NCBI RefSeq assembly: GCF_018141005.1
Contig: NZ_CP046582.1
Span: 1,116,001-1,180,000, forward strand
Length of the DNA stretch: 64,000 nt
Source: Erwinia sp. E602
Lineage (GTDB): Bacteria > Pseudomonadota > Gammaproteobacteria > Enterobacterales > Enterobacteriaceae
Reading direction: 5' to 3'
Of this stretch, positions 36,009-44,763 are shown piece by piece; within the stretch, counting starts at the first letter, position 1; each line of letters begins with the position of its first letter. The notes under the pieces were generated by a model. It worked only from the letters and a program-made list of their open reading frames with translations. It was not told the origin of the DNA and searched no databases. A program made the position numbers and the translations under genes.

Positions 36009-37133
36009 ATGATCACAATAAAAAAAGTTGTCTCAAAACGCGATCTCAGTGCATTTATCGCCTTTCCCGCCACGCTTTTTCAGAATGACCCGAACTGGAT
36101 AACCCCCCTCAGTCTTGAACGGCGGGAGCATCTGTCCGCCCGCAACCCTGCTGCGCAGCACGTGAAGTGGCAGGCATGGCTGGCCGAGCGGGAAGGAAAA
36201 GTGGTTGGCCGCATCATCGCGCAGATTGACTCCCTCCACCGCCGGCGCTACGGCGACGATACCGGCCACTTCGGCATGATCGATGCCATCGACGACCCGC
36301 AGGTCTTCAGCGCATTATTTAGCGCCGCCGAAGAGTGGTTACGGTCAAATGGCGCGCGCAACATCACCGGGCCCTTCAGCCTCAACGTTAACCAGGAGAG
36401 CGGCCTGCTGACAGAGGGGTTTAACACGCCGCCATCGGCGCTGATGCTCCACGGCAAACCCTGGTATGCCGACCGGGTAATGCAGCAGGGATATCGCAAA
36501 GGCATCGACCTGCTGGCCTATTCGATGCGCCTGAGCACGCTGCACTTCAACTCCTCTTTACGCAAGCTGATGGACCACGCGCGCGATAAGGTGACCATCC
36601 GTCCGCTCAACCGTAAAAAATTCGCTGAAGAGATGCAGCTGCTGCGTGAAATATTTAACTCAGGCTGGCAGGACAACTGGGGATTCGTGCCCTTCACCGA
36701 ATATGAATTTGCCGCGATGGGCGATCAGCTTAAATTACTGGTGCCTGACGATCTGATCTGTATTGCCGAAATGGCGGGTAACCCGATCGCCTTTATCGTC
36801 GGCCTGCCGAATATCAATGAGGCCATCGCTGACTTAAACGGCAGCCTGCTGCCGTTTGGCTGGGCGAAGCTGCTGTGGCGTTTAAAAGTGCGCGGGGTGC
36901 GCAGCGCGCGGGTGCCGCTGATGGGGGTGATCAAGGCGCATCAGTTCAGCCGCCTGGGGCCGGTGGTGGCACTGCTGATGATTGAAGCCCTGCGCGACGC
37001 GTTAATGCGCCGCAGGATCGAGTCCGTGGAGATGTCGTGGATCTTAGAGTCTAACGCCGGCATGCGCGGCATACTGGAACGCATCGGCGCCGACCCTTAC
37101 AAACGTTACCGGTTATTTGAAAAAAGGCTGTGA
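36009..37133 (+). CDS. ceramide-synthase-type GNAT acyltransferase candidate (bCerS-like)
   Basis: 374-residue protein of the large GNAT-like family containing bacterial ceramide synthase. Marks of that family are RDLSAFIAFPATLFQNDPNW, GPFSLNVNQESGLLTEGFNTP and KPWYADRVMQQGYRKGIDLLAY. The second half (MGVIKAHQFSRLGPVVALLM ... SWILESNAGMRGILERIGAD) is the GNAT core with acyl-CoA binding. Its role would be N-acylation of the sphingoid base (sphinganine), completing a ceramide. Three ATGs (35997, 36000, 36009) are possible; I take the third as the conserved protein start (MITIKKVV). It is divergent from the ligase-SPT operon and overlaps the convergent kinase by 28 bases. Confidence 0.72.
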   Translation: MITIKKVVSKRDLSAFIAFPATLFQNDPNWITPLSLERREHLSARNPAAQHVKWQAWLAEREGKVVGRIIAQIDSLHRRRYGDDTGHFGMIDAIDDPQVFSALFSAAEEWLRSNGARNITGPFSLNVNQESGLLTEGFNTPPSALMLHGKPWYADRVMQQGYRKGIDLLAYSMRLSTLHFNSSLRKLMDHARDKVTIRPLNRKKFAEEMQLLREIFNSGWQDNWGFVPFTEYEFAAMGDQLKLLVPDDLICIAEMAGNPIAFIVGLPNINEAIADLNGSLLPFGWAKLLWRLKVRGVRSARVPLMGVIKAHQFSRLGPVVALLMIEALRDALMRRRIESVEMSWILESNAGMRGILERIGADPYKRYRLFEKRL

Positions 37134-37879
37134 CCGCAGGGGGCAGACTCTTCGCCTGCCACGGCCACGCCGGACAGCGCCGCCAGCGCCGCGCTTAATA
37201 CCTGCGGATACGGCGCGCGGGAATCGAGATCGACGATGCGTGCGCCGTTGTAGTTTAAGCGCGCCATCACCGCGATTTTGTCACCCAGTTCGCTATAGCT
37301 GTGATCGGGCTTACGGGAAAAAGCGGTATCAACGTCAATCGCCAGACGGATAATCAGCTGCGGGCGCAGTAACGCCATCTGCCGATAGAGTTGCTGCTCT
37401 TTACGCGCCAGGCGGGTCATCAGCCAGCCGTTAGCGCGTTCAGGGCCAATCCCCGGCCCGTCATAGTGAAAACCTGCCACCTCAGCCTGCGGATAGCGAT
37501 CGCCGATCACCAGCACGCCGCTGGCCGCCAGACGCTGCGCCTTGCGTAAATTCCTCGCCCGCCAGCAGGAGAGGCCGTACATCACCAGCGCCGCCCACAG
37601 CGGCGGCGACCGGATGCGCATGCTCTGCGTTTTCTCAGATTTGGCGGCCAGACGGCGCTCCAGCCAGACCCCGATCAGCGGCAGGCGCTTAATTTTATCG
37701 CCCTGTTCCCCCGAAATCAGGCCGAGATAGCAGCGCGTGGTGGCGCGCTGTTGATTCATCCTGGTGACCAGATCGGCGGTCAGGGTGGATTTTCCGCAGC
37801 CGTCACAGCCGACGATGGCAATCATGCCGGTAACAGAGCGGGCGACAGGAACAGGAGGGGGAAGGTCGTTTTTTTTCAT
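37106..37879 (-). CDS. P-loop kinase, thymidylate-kinase-like, paralog 1
   Basis: 257-residue kinase-fold protein. Walker A: MIAIVGCDGCGKSTLTADLV; the DRYPQ-type motif VLVIGDRYPQAEVAGFHYD is equivalent to the DR(Y/H) catalytic strand of dTMP kinases, and RKPDHSYSELGDKI is near the lid. Start ATG 37879 is preferred to a much longer upstream frame that overlaps the next gene. Its last codons overlap the GNAT gene by 28 bases in convergent orientation. Two close paralogs are adjacent. The substrate is unknown; phosphorylation of the new lipid or its head group is plausible, but a nucleotide is not excluded. Confidence 0.72.
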   Translation of the reverse strand: MKKNDLPPPVPVARSVTGMIAIVGCDGCGKSTLTADLVTRMNQQRATTRCYLGLISGEQGDKIKRLPLIGVWLERRLAAKSEKTQSMRIRSPPLWAALVMYGLSCWRARNLRKAQRLAASGVLVIGDRYPQAEVAGFHYDGPGIGPERANGWLMTRLARKEQQLYRQMALLRPQLIIRLAIDVDTAFSRKPDHSYSELGDKIAVMARLNYNGARIVDLDSRAPYPQVLSAALAALSGVAVAGEESAPCGHSLFSNNR

Positions 37880-37892
37880 AGTGATAAAGCGA

Positions 37893-38624
37893 TTAATCCA
37901 CAGAAGGGGGAAGCGACAGTGAAAGGCGAACGGCCTGCAGCGATGCATCCAGCACCCTGCTGGCCGGTTCCTGTCCGTTAAGGTCGATAATGGTGGCGCC
38001 GTTAAAATTGAGCCGTGGAATGACGCCGATCTTTTCACGCAGCGCCGCGATATCGTGGTCGGGTTTGCGCTGATGGGCGGTCTGCTCATCAATATCCAGG
38101 CGCAGCAACAGCAGCGGCGGATATGAGGCCATCCACCGATAGAGCGCCTGTTCCCGCCGGCGCAGGGCCTTAATCCAGCGGTTGCCGCCCTGCGCCCTCG
38201 CCAGCTGTGGGCCATCAACCCGAAAGCCGGCCGCTTCCGCCTGCGGATAACGATCGGTAATTAACAGCACCCCCCGGCGGGTGCGGTGCAGCATGTGCCT
38301 GAACTTAACCGCCCGCCAGCAGGAGAGCAGGAAGATCGCCAGCGCGGCGATATTCCCCGGCGGGCTGCCGGGGCGCTGATGAACCCGCCTGGCGCTGTTT
38401 AACAGATAGCGGCCAAACGGCGCGCCAATCAGCGGCAGGCGGCTAATCCACTCGCCGAGGCGGCCTGATGACTGCCCGAGATAACAGATCTCGGCGGACA
38501 GGCCTGGGGAGAGACGATTTACCAGGCCGGAGGCTAAGGTTGATTTACCCGCGCCATCACAACCGGTGATGGCAATAACCCGGACAGGAGGGTGGCGGGT
38601 CATATTTTTCATGTTCTGACTCAT
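37893..38624 (-). CDS. P-loop kinase, thymidylate-kinase-like, paralog 2
   Basis: 243-residue protein with Walker A VIAITGCDGAGKSTLASGL, catalytic DRYPQAEAAGFRVDGP and lid RKPDHDIAALREKI. It shares its order and motifs with the paralogs at 37106-37879 and 39042-39746, so the three arose by local duplication. The gene is 13 bases from paralog 1 on the same strand and shares a promoter region with paralog 3, which diverges. Function is as uncertain as for paralog 1. Confidence 0.72.
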   Translation of the reverse strand: MSQNMKNMTRHPPVRVIAITGCDGAGKSTLASGLVNRLSPGLSAEICYLGQSSGRLGEWISRLPLIGAPFGRYLLNSARRVHQRPGSPPGNIAALAIFLLSCWRAVKFRHMLHRTRRGVLLITDRYPQAEAAGFRVDGPQLARAQGGNRWIKALRRREQALYRWMASYPPLLLLRLDIDEQTAHQRKPDHDIAALREKIGVIPRLNFNGATIIDLNGQEPASRVLDASLQAVRLSLSLPPSVD

Positions 38625-39041
38625 GGTTACCGCTGTGTGAAGAGTAAACGAGGACGAAATCGCGATATTATTGCCGCCAAAGTTATTTGTCTTGCAGAAC
38701 GCGTGCTGTAAACGCTGAGTACGGGCTGAATAAGAGGGTTGCGCATTAAAAGATAAAAATAATGCCTTTCCTCGCCAGAGGTGATTTAAAAGCGATGTGC
38801 GCGAGCAGTTGTGGTTATTTAAGCATGATATGATTAAGGTATGGAAAGGTAGTCATATACAATGCGTAATTGGTTTTTTGAATTTTAATCTGGCTTAAGC
38901 GTATTTCTCTTCGGGGTGAGGATATCGTAACTGGTCAGGGTTTCTGGTGCGTGAAATTATTGGTGGAAATGAATTTTATCCGGAAAGAATAGCGCGTCAG
39001 GGATTAAATACATGCGCTATGTAAAGACAAGGGAGTGCTTC
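38625..39041. other. AT-rich divergent region between kinase paralogs
   Basis: 417 bases with no convincing gene. The stretch 38750-38960 is notably AT-rich, with several candidate -10 elements (for example TATGAT near 38825-38832). It probably holds the promoters of both divergent kinase units. Confidence 0.45.
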
Positions 39042-39746
39042 ATGCAATCAGACACGCCTCCACTTATTGCGATCGTGGGTTGCGATGGCTCAGGAAAATC
39101 TACCGTCAGCGAACGTCTGCTGGATTATCTGCATACCTGTGGCCCGGCGACGCGGGTCCATCTGGGCAAACAGGCGGGTAATGTGGAACGTGCGCTGGTC
39201 AGGCTGCCGTTGATGGGCCGTTTTCTAAAAAAGAAAATTAACCATAACCGCAGCAGCGTCAGCCGGTCGCACTACAGCCCGTTAACGACGCTGGTGATCA
39301 TGGCCTTTGTGCTCCGCCGGCTGCTGCGCTTTCGCCGCATGCTTAAGCTGCGCCGCCGGGGAAATATTATTCTGGCGGACCGGTTCCCACAAATGGAGAT
39401 TCAGGGTGGCTACGATGGCCTGCTGCTGCCGGCAGACGCCACCGCCGGCCGGCTGGTCAGCCGTTTAGCCGGGCTGGAAAAGAGCGCCTTCCGCTGGATG
39501 ACAGGCACTCGCCCCGACCTGGTGATCAAACTCAACGTATCGCTCGACGTCGCCTGTAACCGCAAGCCCGACCACCGGCGCACGTCGCTGGCGAAAAAAA
39601 TCGCCATCACGCCACGGCTGACCTTCAGCGGCAGCCAGGTGGCGAATATTGACGCCGATCGGCCGCTGGACGAGGTGCTGAGTGAAGTCTTAAGCGTGGT
39701 GACCGACTTTATGCAGCAGCGTGGGTATCAGGCCCGCGCACGCTGA
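39042..39746 (+). CDS. P-loop kinase, thymidylate-kinase-like, paralog 3
   Basis: 234-residue protein from ATG 39042 (GGGAG six bases before); an ATG at 39012 would add ten residues. Walker A is LIAIVGCDGSGKSTVSERLL, catalytic DRFPQMEIQGGYDG and lid RKPDHRRTSLAKKI. It is the most diverged of the three paralogs (DRFPQ instead of DRYPQ). It is followed after 42 bases by an LpxO-like hydroxylase, with which it likely shares a transcript. Confidence 0.74.
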   Translation: MQSDTPPLIAIVGCDGSGKSTVSERLLDYLHTCGPATRVHLGKQAGNVERALVRLPLMGRFLKKKINHNRSSVSRSHYSPLTTLVIMAFVLRRLLRFRRMLKLRRRGNIILADRFPQMEIQGGYDGLLLPADATAGRLVSRLAGLEKSAFRWMTGTRPDLVIKLNVSLDVACNRKPDHRRTSLAKKIAITPRLTFSGSQVANIDADRPLDEVLSEVLSVVTDFMQQRGYQARAR

Positions 39747-39788
39747 GGCGGCATAAACAACCAGCAATTAACCCTGAGGAACCCAGCT

Positions 39789-40541
39789 ATGTCTGCTGAC
39801 CCCCGGCCAGGACGGCCCCTGTATCAACGCCTGCTGATCAAGGCGGGCAAGCACGTGCTGCGCTGGAGCGGCCGCTTTCAGTCGCGCCACTCGCTGATCC
39901 CGGACACGCCGCAGATAGATACCCGCGTTTTCGACTGGGTGCCGGCGCTGGAAGCCGCCTGGCCGGCGATCCGCGCCGAACTCGAACACCTGCTGGAGAA
40001 TCCGCAGCAGATCCCCGCCTTCCATCAGATCTCCCCCGATCAACAGCGCATCTCTAAGGGCGATAACTGGAAAACCTTCGGCATGGTGATCTACGGCAAG
40101 CGCATCGATGACAACTGCGCGCTGTGCCCGCGCACCGCGGCGGCGATCGCCGCGATCCCGCATATGCGCACCGCGATGTTCTCGATCCTCCAGCCGCACT
40201 ACCATATCGTGCCGCACAAAGGGCCGACGCGGGCGGTGGTGCGCGCCCACCTCGGGCTGATCGTACCGAAACAGGCCGACAAGGTCTGGCTGCGCGTAGA
40301 CGACCGGATCCTGCACTGGCAGGAGGGTAAAGTGCTGCTGTTTGATGACTCTTACGAGCATGAGGTGCGTAACGACACCGACGAACTGCGCGCGGTGCTG
40401 TTTCTGGATATCGACCGGCCGATGGACCGGCTGGGCACGCTGGTCAACAGGCTGCTGTTCGCGCTGATCAACGCCAGCCCCTACGTGAAGCAGCCGCTGA
40501 AGAATCTGGCGAAGTGGAACCGTGAACGGAATGACGGGTGA
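39789..40541 (+). CDS. LpxO-like aspartyl/asparaginyl beta-hydroxylase family dioxygenase
   Basis: 250-residue Fe(II)/2-oxoglutarate dioxygenase of the AspH/LpxO family. The iron site is PHKGPTRAVVRAHLGL (His) with the later His in LFDDSYEHEVRND; Arg of RAVLFLDIDRP binds 2-oxoglutarate. LpxO hydroxylates the 2-position of a lipid-A acyl chain. Linked to ceramide-type genes, this paralog could 2-hydroxylate the amide-linked fatty acid of the sphingolipid, a common modification. ATG 39789 follows GAGGA. It may be in an operon with kinase paralog 3. Confidence 0.8.
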   Translation: MSADPRPGRPLYQRLLIKAGKHVLRWSGRFQSRHSLIPDTPQIDTRVFDWVPALEAAWPAIRAELEHLLENPQQIPAFHQISPDQQRISKGDNWKTFGMVIYGKRIDDNCALCPRTAAAIAAIPHMRTAMFSILQPHYHIVPHKGPTRAVVRAHLGLIVPKQADKVWLRVDDRILHWQEGKVLLFDDSYEHEVRNDTDELRAVLFLDIDRPMDRLGTLVNRLLFALINASPYVKQPLKNLAKWNRERNDG

Positions 40542-40790
40542 CAATGATTACAGAATTCATCGACTGCCCGTTCCATTAAAGAAATTGCTCATTTTGCCGT
40601 TAGTTATGGGGTCATTGAGGGTCTCAGACTGACACAACCTGTCAGCCGTTGAGGTTAAACTTTTGCATATAGGGTTATTTCTGAAACCAGTACCCTGAAT
40701 TGCCTGGCTGCCATTGCCGGGTTTGTTTGGTAAACGTACAGCTTGTTTACCCTTACTACACGGCAATTGCTGAGCTAAAAAGGATGTTAT

Positions 40791-42989
40791 ATGTCAGTTG
40801 AGATTGAACGGTCACATTCGCTGTATCAAAGGGTTTCTCAGGAAGTCGGGCGTATCATCAGCAACCTCACCGAGGAGAGTACCGACGAGAAGCTGCAAAA
40901 AACCAATGCAGATGCGCGCAGTAAGCTGAAGGCCTTTCACCAGCTGCTGGAGGACAATATTGCCAGCCTGAAACGCAATGCGGATTGGGAGAGATTCACC
41001 ATCGCTTTTTATGGTGAAACTAACGCAGGAAAATCGACCGTAATCGAAACGCTGCGCATCCTCTTGAAGGAAGAAAGTAAGCAGCTGCGCCAGAAAGCCT
41101 TCCGTGATTTTCAGCATCAGCATCAGCTCACTGACAACGATATCGATCGGTTACAGCGACAGCTAGATGAGAATCAGGCACGGAGCAACGCGCTGAGCCA
41201 GGCGATGGAAACAATCAATACACAGTACGGCGAGCGTGAAACCTTGTTGCAGCAGCAGATCAACGCACTCAGCGCGCTGATTCAGGCACAGCAACAGCTT
41301 GGTTCTCTCTGGCAAAAGATGCTCAATTTATGGCGTAAGACCCCGGAGCAGAAAAAACTTCAGCACCTTTTGGTGCAGCAGCGTGCGCTAAATATCGAGA
41401 AAGCCACTGAATTGCAGGGCCTGGAAGGCGAGCAGGAAAACTGTGAGGCGCAAAATGGGGAGCTGCAGGAAAAGCAGGCGGCACAGCAGGCAAAATTTGC
41501 AGAATTAGCCCGGCTGGCCGATGGTGAGATCATCGGCACCGGCGTGTCCGATTTTACCCTCGGTACTACAGCCTATCCGTTTGAAATCAATCAGCAGAGC
41601 TTTGCTCTGCTTGACGTGCCCGGTATTGAGGGCAAAGAGAGCAAGGTGCTGGCACAAATCCAGCAGGCGGTAGAAACCGCCCATGCGGTCTTCTACGTCA
41701 CTAGTAAGGCCACAGCACCGCAAAAAGGGGATGAAGGTAATCCCGGCACGCTGGAAAAGATCAAATCACACCTGAATGCCCAAACAGAAGTCTGGACACT
41801 GTTTAACAAGCGTATAACTAACCCGATGCAGCTCAATCGTCAGGCGTTGTTGAGTGCTGACGAAGAAGAGAGCCTGGGCGATCTCAATGAAAAAATGCGC
41901 GAACAGCTTGGTGATCATTACTGTGATACCTGGACCCTGAGTGCGATGCCGGCGTTTCTGAGCGTGGCAGAACATCTGGTACCAGGCTCAGACAATCTGA
42001 AAAAACGCAGCAAATTGTTAGAGAACCTCGACCAGCAGCAGGTGCTTGATAAAACCGGGATAAATGGCTTTATGACGCTGTTGACGGAGAAACTGGTCGC
42101 TAACAGTAAAGAAAAAATTCTGCGCTCAAACGTCAACAAGGCACGAAATACCCTCGAAGAGGCAACTGCAGAAATCCTGCATCTGCAGAAAGAGACCTAT
42201 GGAAAACTCTCGAAGCAGCTGGAAGAAGAGATGAAGAATGCACATCAGTTGCTGGATATATCACTGGCTTCGCTTAAGTCTCGCCTGGCGAATCAGGGTG
42301 AAGATGCCGTCGAAAAATTCAAAAACAGTGCCCGTAAACGCGTTTATGCAGAAATCGACGATGATATCAGTAACGACCAGTTTAAAAGCTCGCTGGAAAA
42401 TTGCCTGACGCGGCAGCATAAGGAGTTGGAAAAAGAGCTGCCGGGTCTGCTCAAGCGCGAACTTGATCTGTTCAAAGAGGAAACCGAAGAGATTGTCCAC
42501 CGATTTCAGCAGTACGCTAAAGATATTCTCGCGACCTATTCCAAGCTGCAACAACAGAAGTTTGACGGCAAGTTTGAGGTGAAGATCGATATTGACAGCG
42601 GCATCAAACTGACCAGCGTGCTGGCGACACTGGCCGGTGGGGCGCTGATGCTATGGAACCCGGTGGGGTGGATCGTACTGGGACCCGCGCTGGCCGGAAT
42701 GGTTTTTGCCTTTTACAAGGCGGTGCGCAGTTTCTTCAGCTCTGGTTACAAAATGTCCCAGCAGCGTCAGTCTGCGGATGAAAATCTGAATAAGGTGGCG
42801 GGCCAGATCAATGCGTCGATCAGCGACGGGCTGGAAAACGCCTTTCCTGAGCTGGAAGAGAAAGTTAATCAGTTGAAAACCATGCTACAGGAACCGGTTC
42901 GTCAGGCGGCTCAAACCAATAAAATTCTGCAAGACGCCGGTCAGAAACTGCGTCAGCTTTCTCTCAGTATCGAATCACCTGGAGTGTAA
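40791..42989 (+). CDS. dynamin-like GTPase, LeoB/LeoC-type
   Basis: 732-residue dynamin-like protein. G1 is GETNAGKS (residues about 75-82), switch/G3 LDVPG (about 274-278) and G4 FNKR (about 338-341). A long coiled-coil insert (about 100-245) separates G1 from G3. A hydrophobic double segment (LATLAGGALMLWNPVGWIVL, then GPALAGMVFAFYKAV; about 608-642) sits in the C-terminal helical part, like the membrane paddle of bacterial dynamins. The next gene encodes a partner GTPase 2 bases downstream. The pair resembles Leo proteins of enterotoxigenic E. coli, linked to vesicle secretion and dynamin-type membrane work; a fused LeoBC plus LeoA is my best reading. Confidence 0.75.
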   Translation: MSVEIERSHSLYQRVSQEVGRIISNLTEESTDEKLQKTNADARSKLKAFHQLLEDNIASLKRNADWERFTIAFYGETNAGKSTVIETLRILLKEESKQLRQKAFRDFQHQHQLTDNDIDRLQRQLDENQARSNALSQAMETINTQYGERETLLQQQINALSALIQAQQQLGSLWQKMLNLWRKTPEQKKLQHLLVQQRALNIEKATELQGLEGEQENCEAQNGELQEKQAAQQAKFAELARLADGEIIGTGVSDFTLGTTAYPFEINQQSFALLDVPGIEGKESKVLAQIQQAVETAHAVFYVTSKATAPQKGDEGNPGTLEKIKSHLNAQTEVWTLFNKRITNPMQLNRQALLSADEEESLGDLNEKMREQLGDHYCDTWTLSAMPAFLSVAEHLVPGSDNLKKRSKLLENLDQQQVLDKTGINGFMTLLTEKLVANSKEKILRSNVNKARNTLEEATAEILHLQKETYGKLSKQLEEEMKNAHQLLDISLASLKSRLANQGEDAVEKFKNSARKRVYAEIDDDISNDQFKSSLENCLTRQHKELEKELPGLLKRELDLFKEETEEIVHRFQQYAKDILATYSKLQQQKFDGKFEVKIDIDSGIKLTSVLATLAGGALMLWNPVGWIVLGPALAGMVFAFYKAVRSFFSSGYKMSQQRQSADENLNKVAGQINASISDGLENAFPELEEKVNQLKTMLQEPVRQAAQTNKILQDAGQKLRQLSLSIESPGV

Positions 42990-42991
42990 TC

Positions 42992-44698
42992 ATGGAAAAG
43001 ACACTGGACATATTTAAAACGCAGCAGGCAAAAAATCTGGAGCTGCTGAATAGCCTGAGCGAGTTCCTGCAGCGGGGTGAATCCGTTGGTGTGCAGGTAG
43101 ACACCAGAATGACACAAAAGCTACAGGCAGCCAAAGACAATGCAGCCAACGGCAAGCTGCAGATTGCGCTGATCGGTGGTTTTTCTGAAGGAAAAACCTC
43201 AATTGCGGCAGCCTGGATGGAAAAGCTGGACAAGTCCAGTATGAAAATTAGCCATCAGGAATCCTCTAATGAGGTCAAAGTTTACGATGTGGGTTCCGAT
43301 TTCGTGCTGATTGACACCCCTGGATTATTTGGCTTCAAAGAGCAGTTTAACGAAGATGCTCAATCCATTGAAAAATATAAAGAGATAACCAAAAAGTACG
43401 TCAGTGAAGCACACCTCGTGCTGTACGTGATGAACTCCACTAATCCGATCAAGGAGAGTCATAAATCGGATCTGGACTGGCTGTTCCGTACGCTGAACTT
43501 ACTCGACCGCACCGTGTTCGTACTCAGTCGTTTTGACGAAGTTGCCGATGTGGAAGATGAAGATGATTACCAGGCCAACGCTAGCGTGAAGCGCCAGAAT
43601 GTCGCTACACGTCTGCAGGACCTGATCGCTATAACCCCCAATGAACGTGATGCACTGAGTATTGTCGCTGTGGCTGCGAACCCGTTTGATATGGGTATGG
43701 AACACTGGCTGGAACATCCTGATAAGTTTCGTGCGCTTTCACATATCAGCGCATTACAGGAGGCGACCAGTGAAAAAATCACGCGTGGCGGTGGTGTGGT
43801 GGCTCTGGCGGAAGAGACCAGAAGAAGCGTTATCCGGGACATCCTGACCCGCCAGTTGCCGGTGGCTATCGGGAATGATGAGCGCATCGCTCAGGAAGTG
43901 GCGGATCTGCAATCTATCTATCAGCGTATGCGCAAAGAGATTGTGGCAACGCAGGGGAATATTTCTGAAATTCGCAGCAAACTGAAGGAGTTCGTGGTGG
44001 GCTACTTCACCGATCTGATTTTGCAGGCTAAAGGATTAAGCTTGGAAACGTACGGTGAATTTTTTGAACGCGAAGTGGGTGACAAGGGGATTGTCATTTC
44101 AACCCGACTGGAGAATGAGTTTGAACGCCGCTTGCGCACCGTTGCACAGGCTCTGCAGCGCCTCGAAATGAGTTATCAGTCTGACATCAGCCACTATAAC
44201 GGAAACCTGACCGCAATTGGCAAGCAGGGGTTGGACTACGTGGTGAAAAGTAAGGTCATCAACAACGGTACGGTGATTGCCACCCGCGATGGCGTCGTCT
44301 CCCTAGCGAGAATGGTCGGGATGGATTTGGGAAAAATGCTGAAATTCAAACCGTGGGGAGCGGTCAACCTGGCGAAAGGATTGAATGGTGCCTTATCCGT
44401 GTTGGGCCTGGCGATGGAAGCCTGGGACTCCTGGGAGCAGCATAAGCGCGAAAAAATGTTTTCGGAAGCAGTGACCAAAATGGTGGAGAATTTTAACGGT
44501 CAACGTGCGGAGCTATTGGAGACGTTAGATGCTGACGAATTTGTGCCAACCTTTTTCGCCGAGTATATCAAGCTACAGCAGGAGCTGGACTTGCTGCAGC
44601 TGTCGCTAAATGAAAGCGTCAGCCGTCAGAAACGCTTCGCCGACTGGCGAGCGCAGGCAGAAGCGATTGATGCCGAATTTACCCGGGTAGCGGGCTGA
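42992..44698 (+). CDS. dynamin-like GTPase, LeoA-type partner
   Basis: 568-residue GTPase, the length of LeoA. G1 is IGGFSEGKTS (residues about 61-70), G3 DTPG (about 108-111) and G4-like SRFDE (about 171-175). A helical stalk follows, and a hydrophobic stretch near residues 430-480 (SLARMVGMDLGKMLKF ... LAKGLNGALSVLGLAMEAW) may insert in membranes. GFSEGKTSI instead of GNxSxGKST is the P-loop variant of this pair type. It starts 2 bases after the stop of the larger GTPase, so the two are one operon and probably a heteromer. No helper genes are visible between this pair and the lipid locus. Confidence 0.75.
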   Translation: MEKTLDIFKTQQAKNLELLNSLSEFLQRGESVGVQVDTRMTQKLQAAKDNAANGKLQIALIGGFSEGKTSIAAAWMEKLDKSSMKISHQESSNEVKVYDVGSDFVLIDTPGLFGFKEQFNEDAQSIEKYKEITKKYVSEAHLVLYVMNSTNPIKESHKSDLDWLFRTLNLLDRTVFVLSRFDEVADVEDEDDYQANASVKRQNVATRLQDLIAITPNERDALSIVAVAANPFDMGMEHWLEHPDKFRALSHISALQEATSEKITRGGGVVALAEETRRSVIRDILTRQLPVAIGNDERIAQEVADLQSIYQRMRKEIVATQGNISEIRSKLKEFVVGYFTDLILQAKGLSLETYGEFFEREVGDKGIVISTRLENEFERRLRTVAQALQRLEMSYQSDISHYNGNLTAIGKQGLDYVVKSKVINNGTVIATRDGVVSLARMVGMDLGKMLKFKPWGAVNLAKGLNGALSVLGLAMEAWDSWEQHKREKMFSEAVTKMVENFNGQRAELLETLDADEFVPTFFAEYIKLQQELDLLQLSLNESVSRQKRFADWRAQAEAIDAEFTRVAG

Positions 44699-44702
44699 GC
44701 AT

Positions 44703-44736
44703 CTGCGGGGGCAACGGGAGTTCGATGCCCCCGCAG
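44703..44736. terminator. hairpin between the GTPase operon and the RIO kinase
   Basis: CTGCGGGGGCA (44703-44713) pairs with TGCCCCCGCAG (44726-44736) in an 11-base stem with a 12-base loop. It lies just past the GTPase stop and faces the convergent kinase gene. The T run is absent, so factor-independent termination is likely but not certain. Confidence 0.6.
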
Positions 44737-44763
44737 GGGGCATGTAACAAAGTACTGCCTGCC

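Noticed and set aside
37880..38218. N-terminal extension of kinase paralog 1
   Set aside because: The longer frame overlaps paralog 2 in another frame and reads as unlike sequence; the true start is ATG 37879.
40557..40766. A short minus-strand frame before the GTPase pair
   Set aside because: No ribosome site and no family character; the spacer most likely only holds the GTPase promoter.
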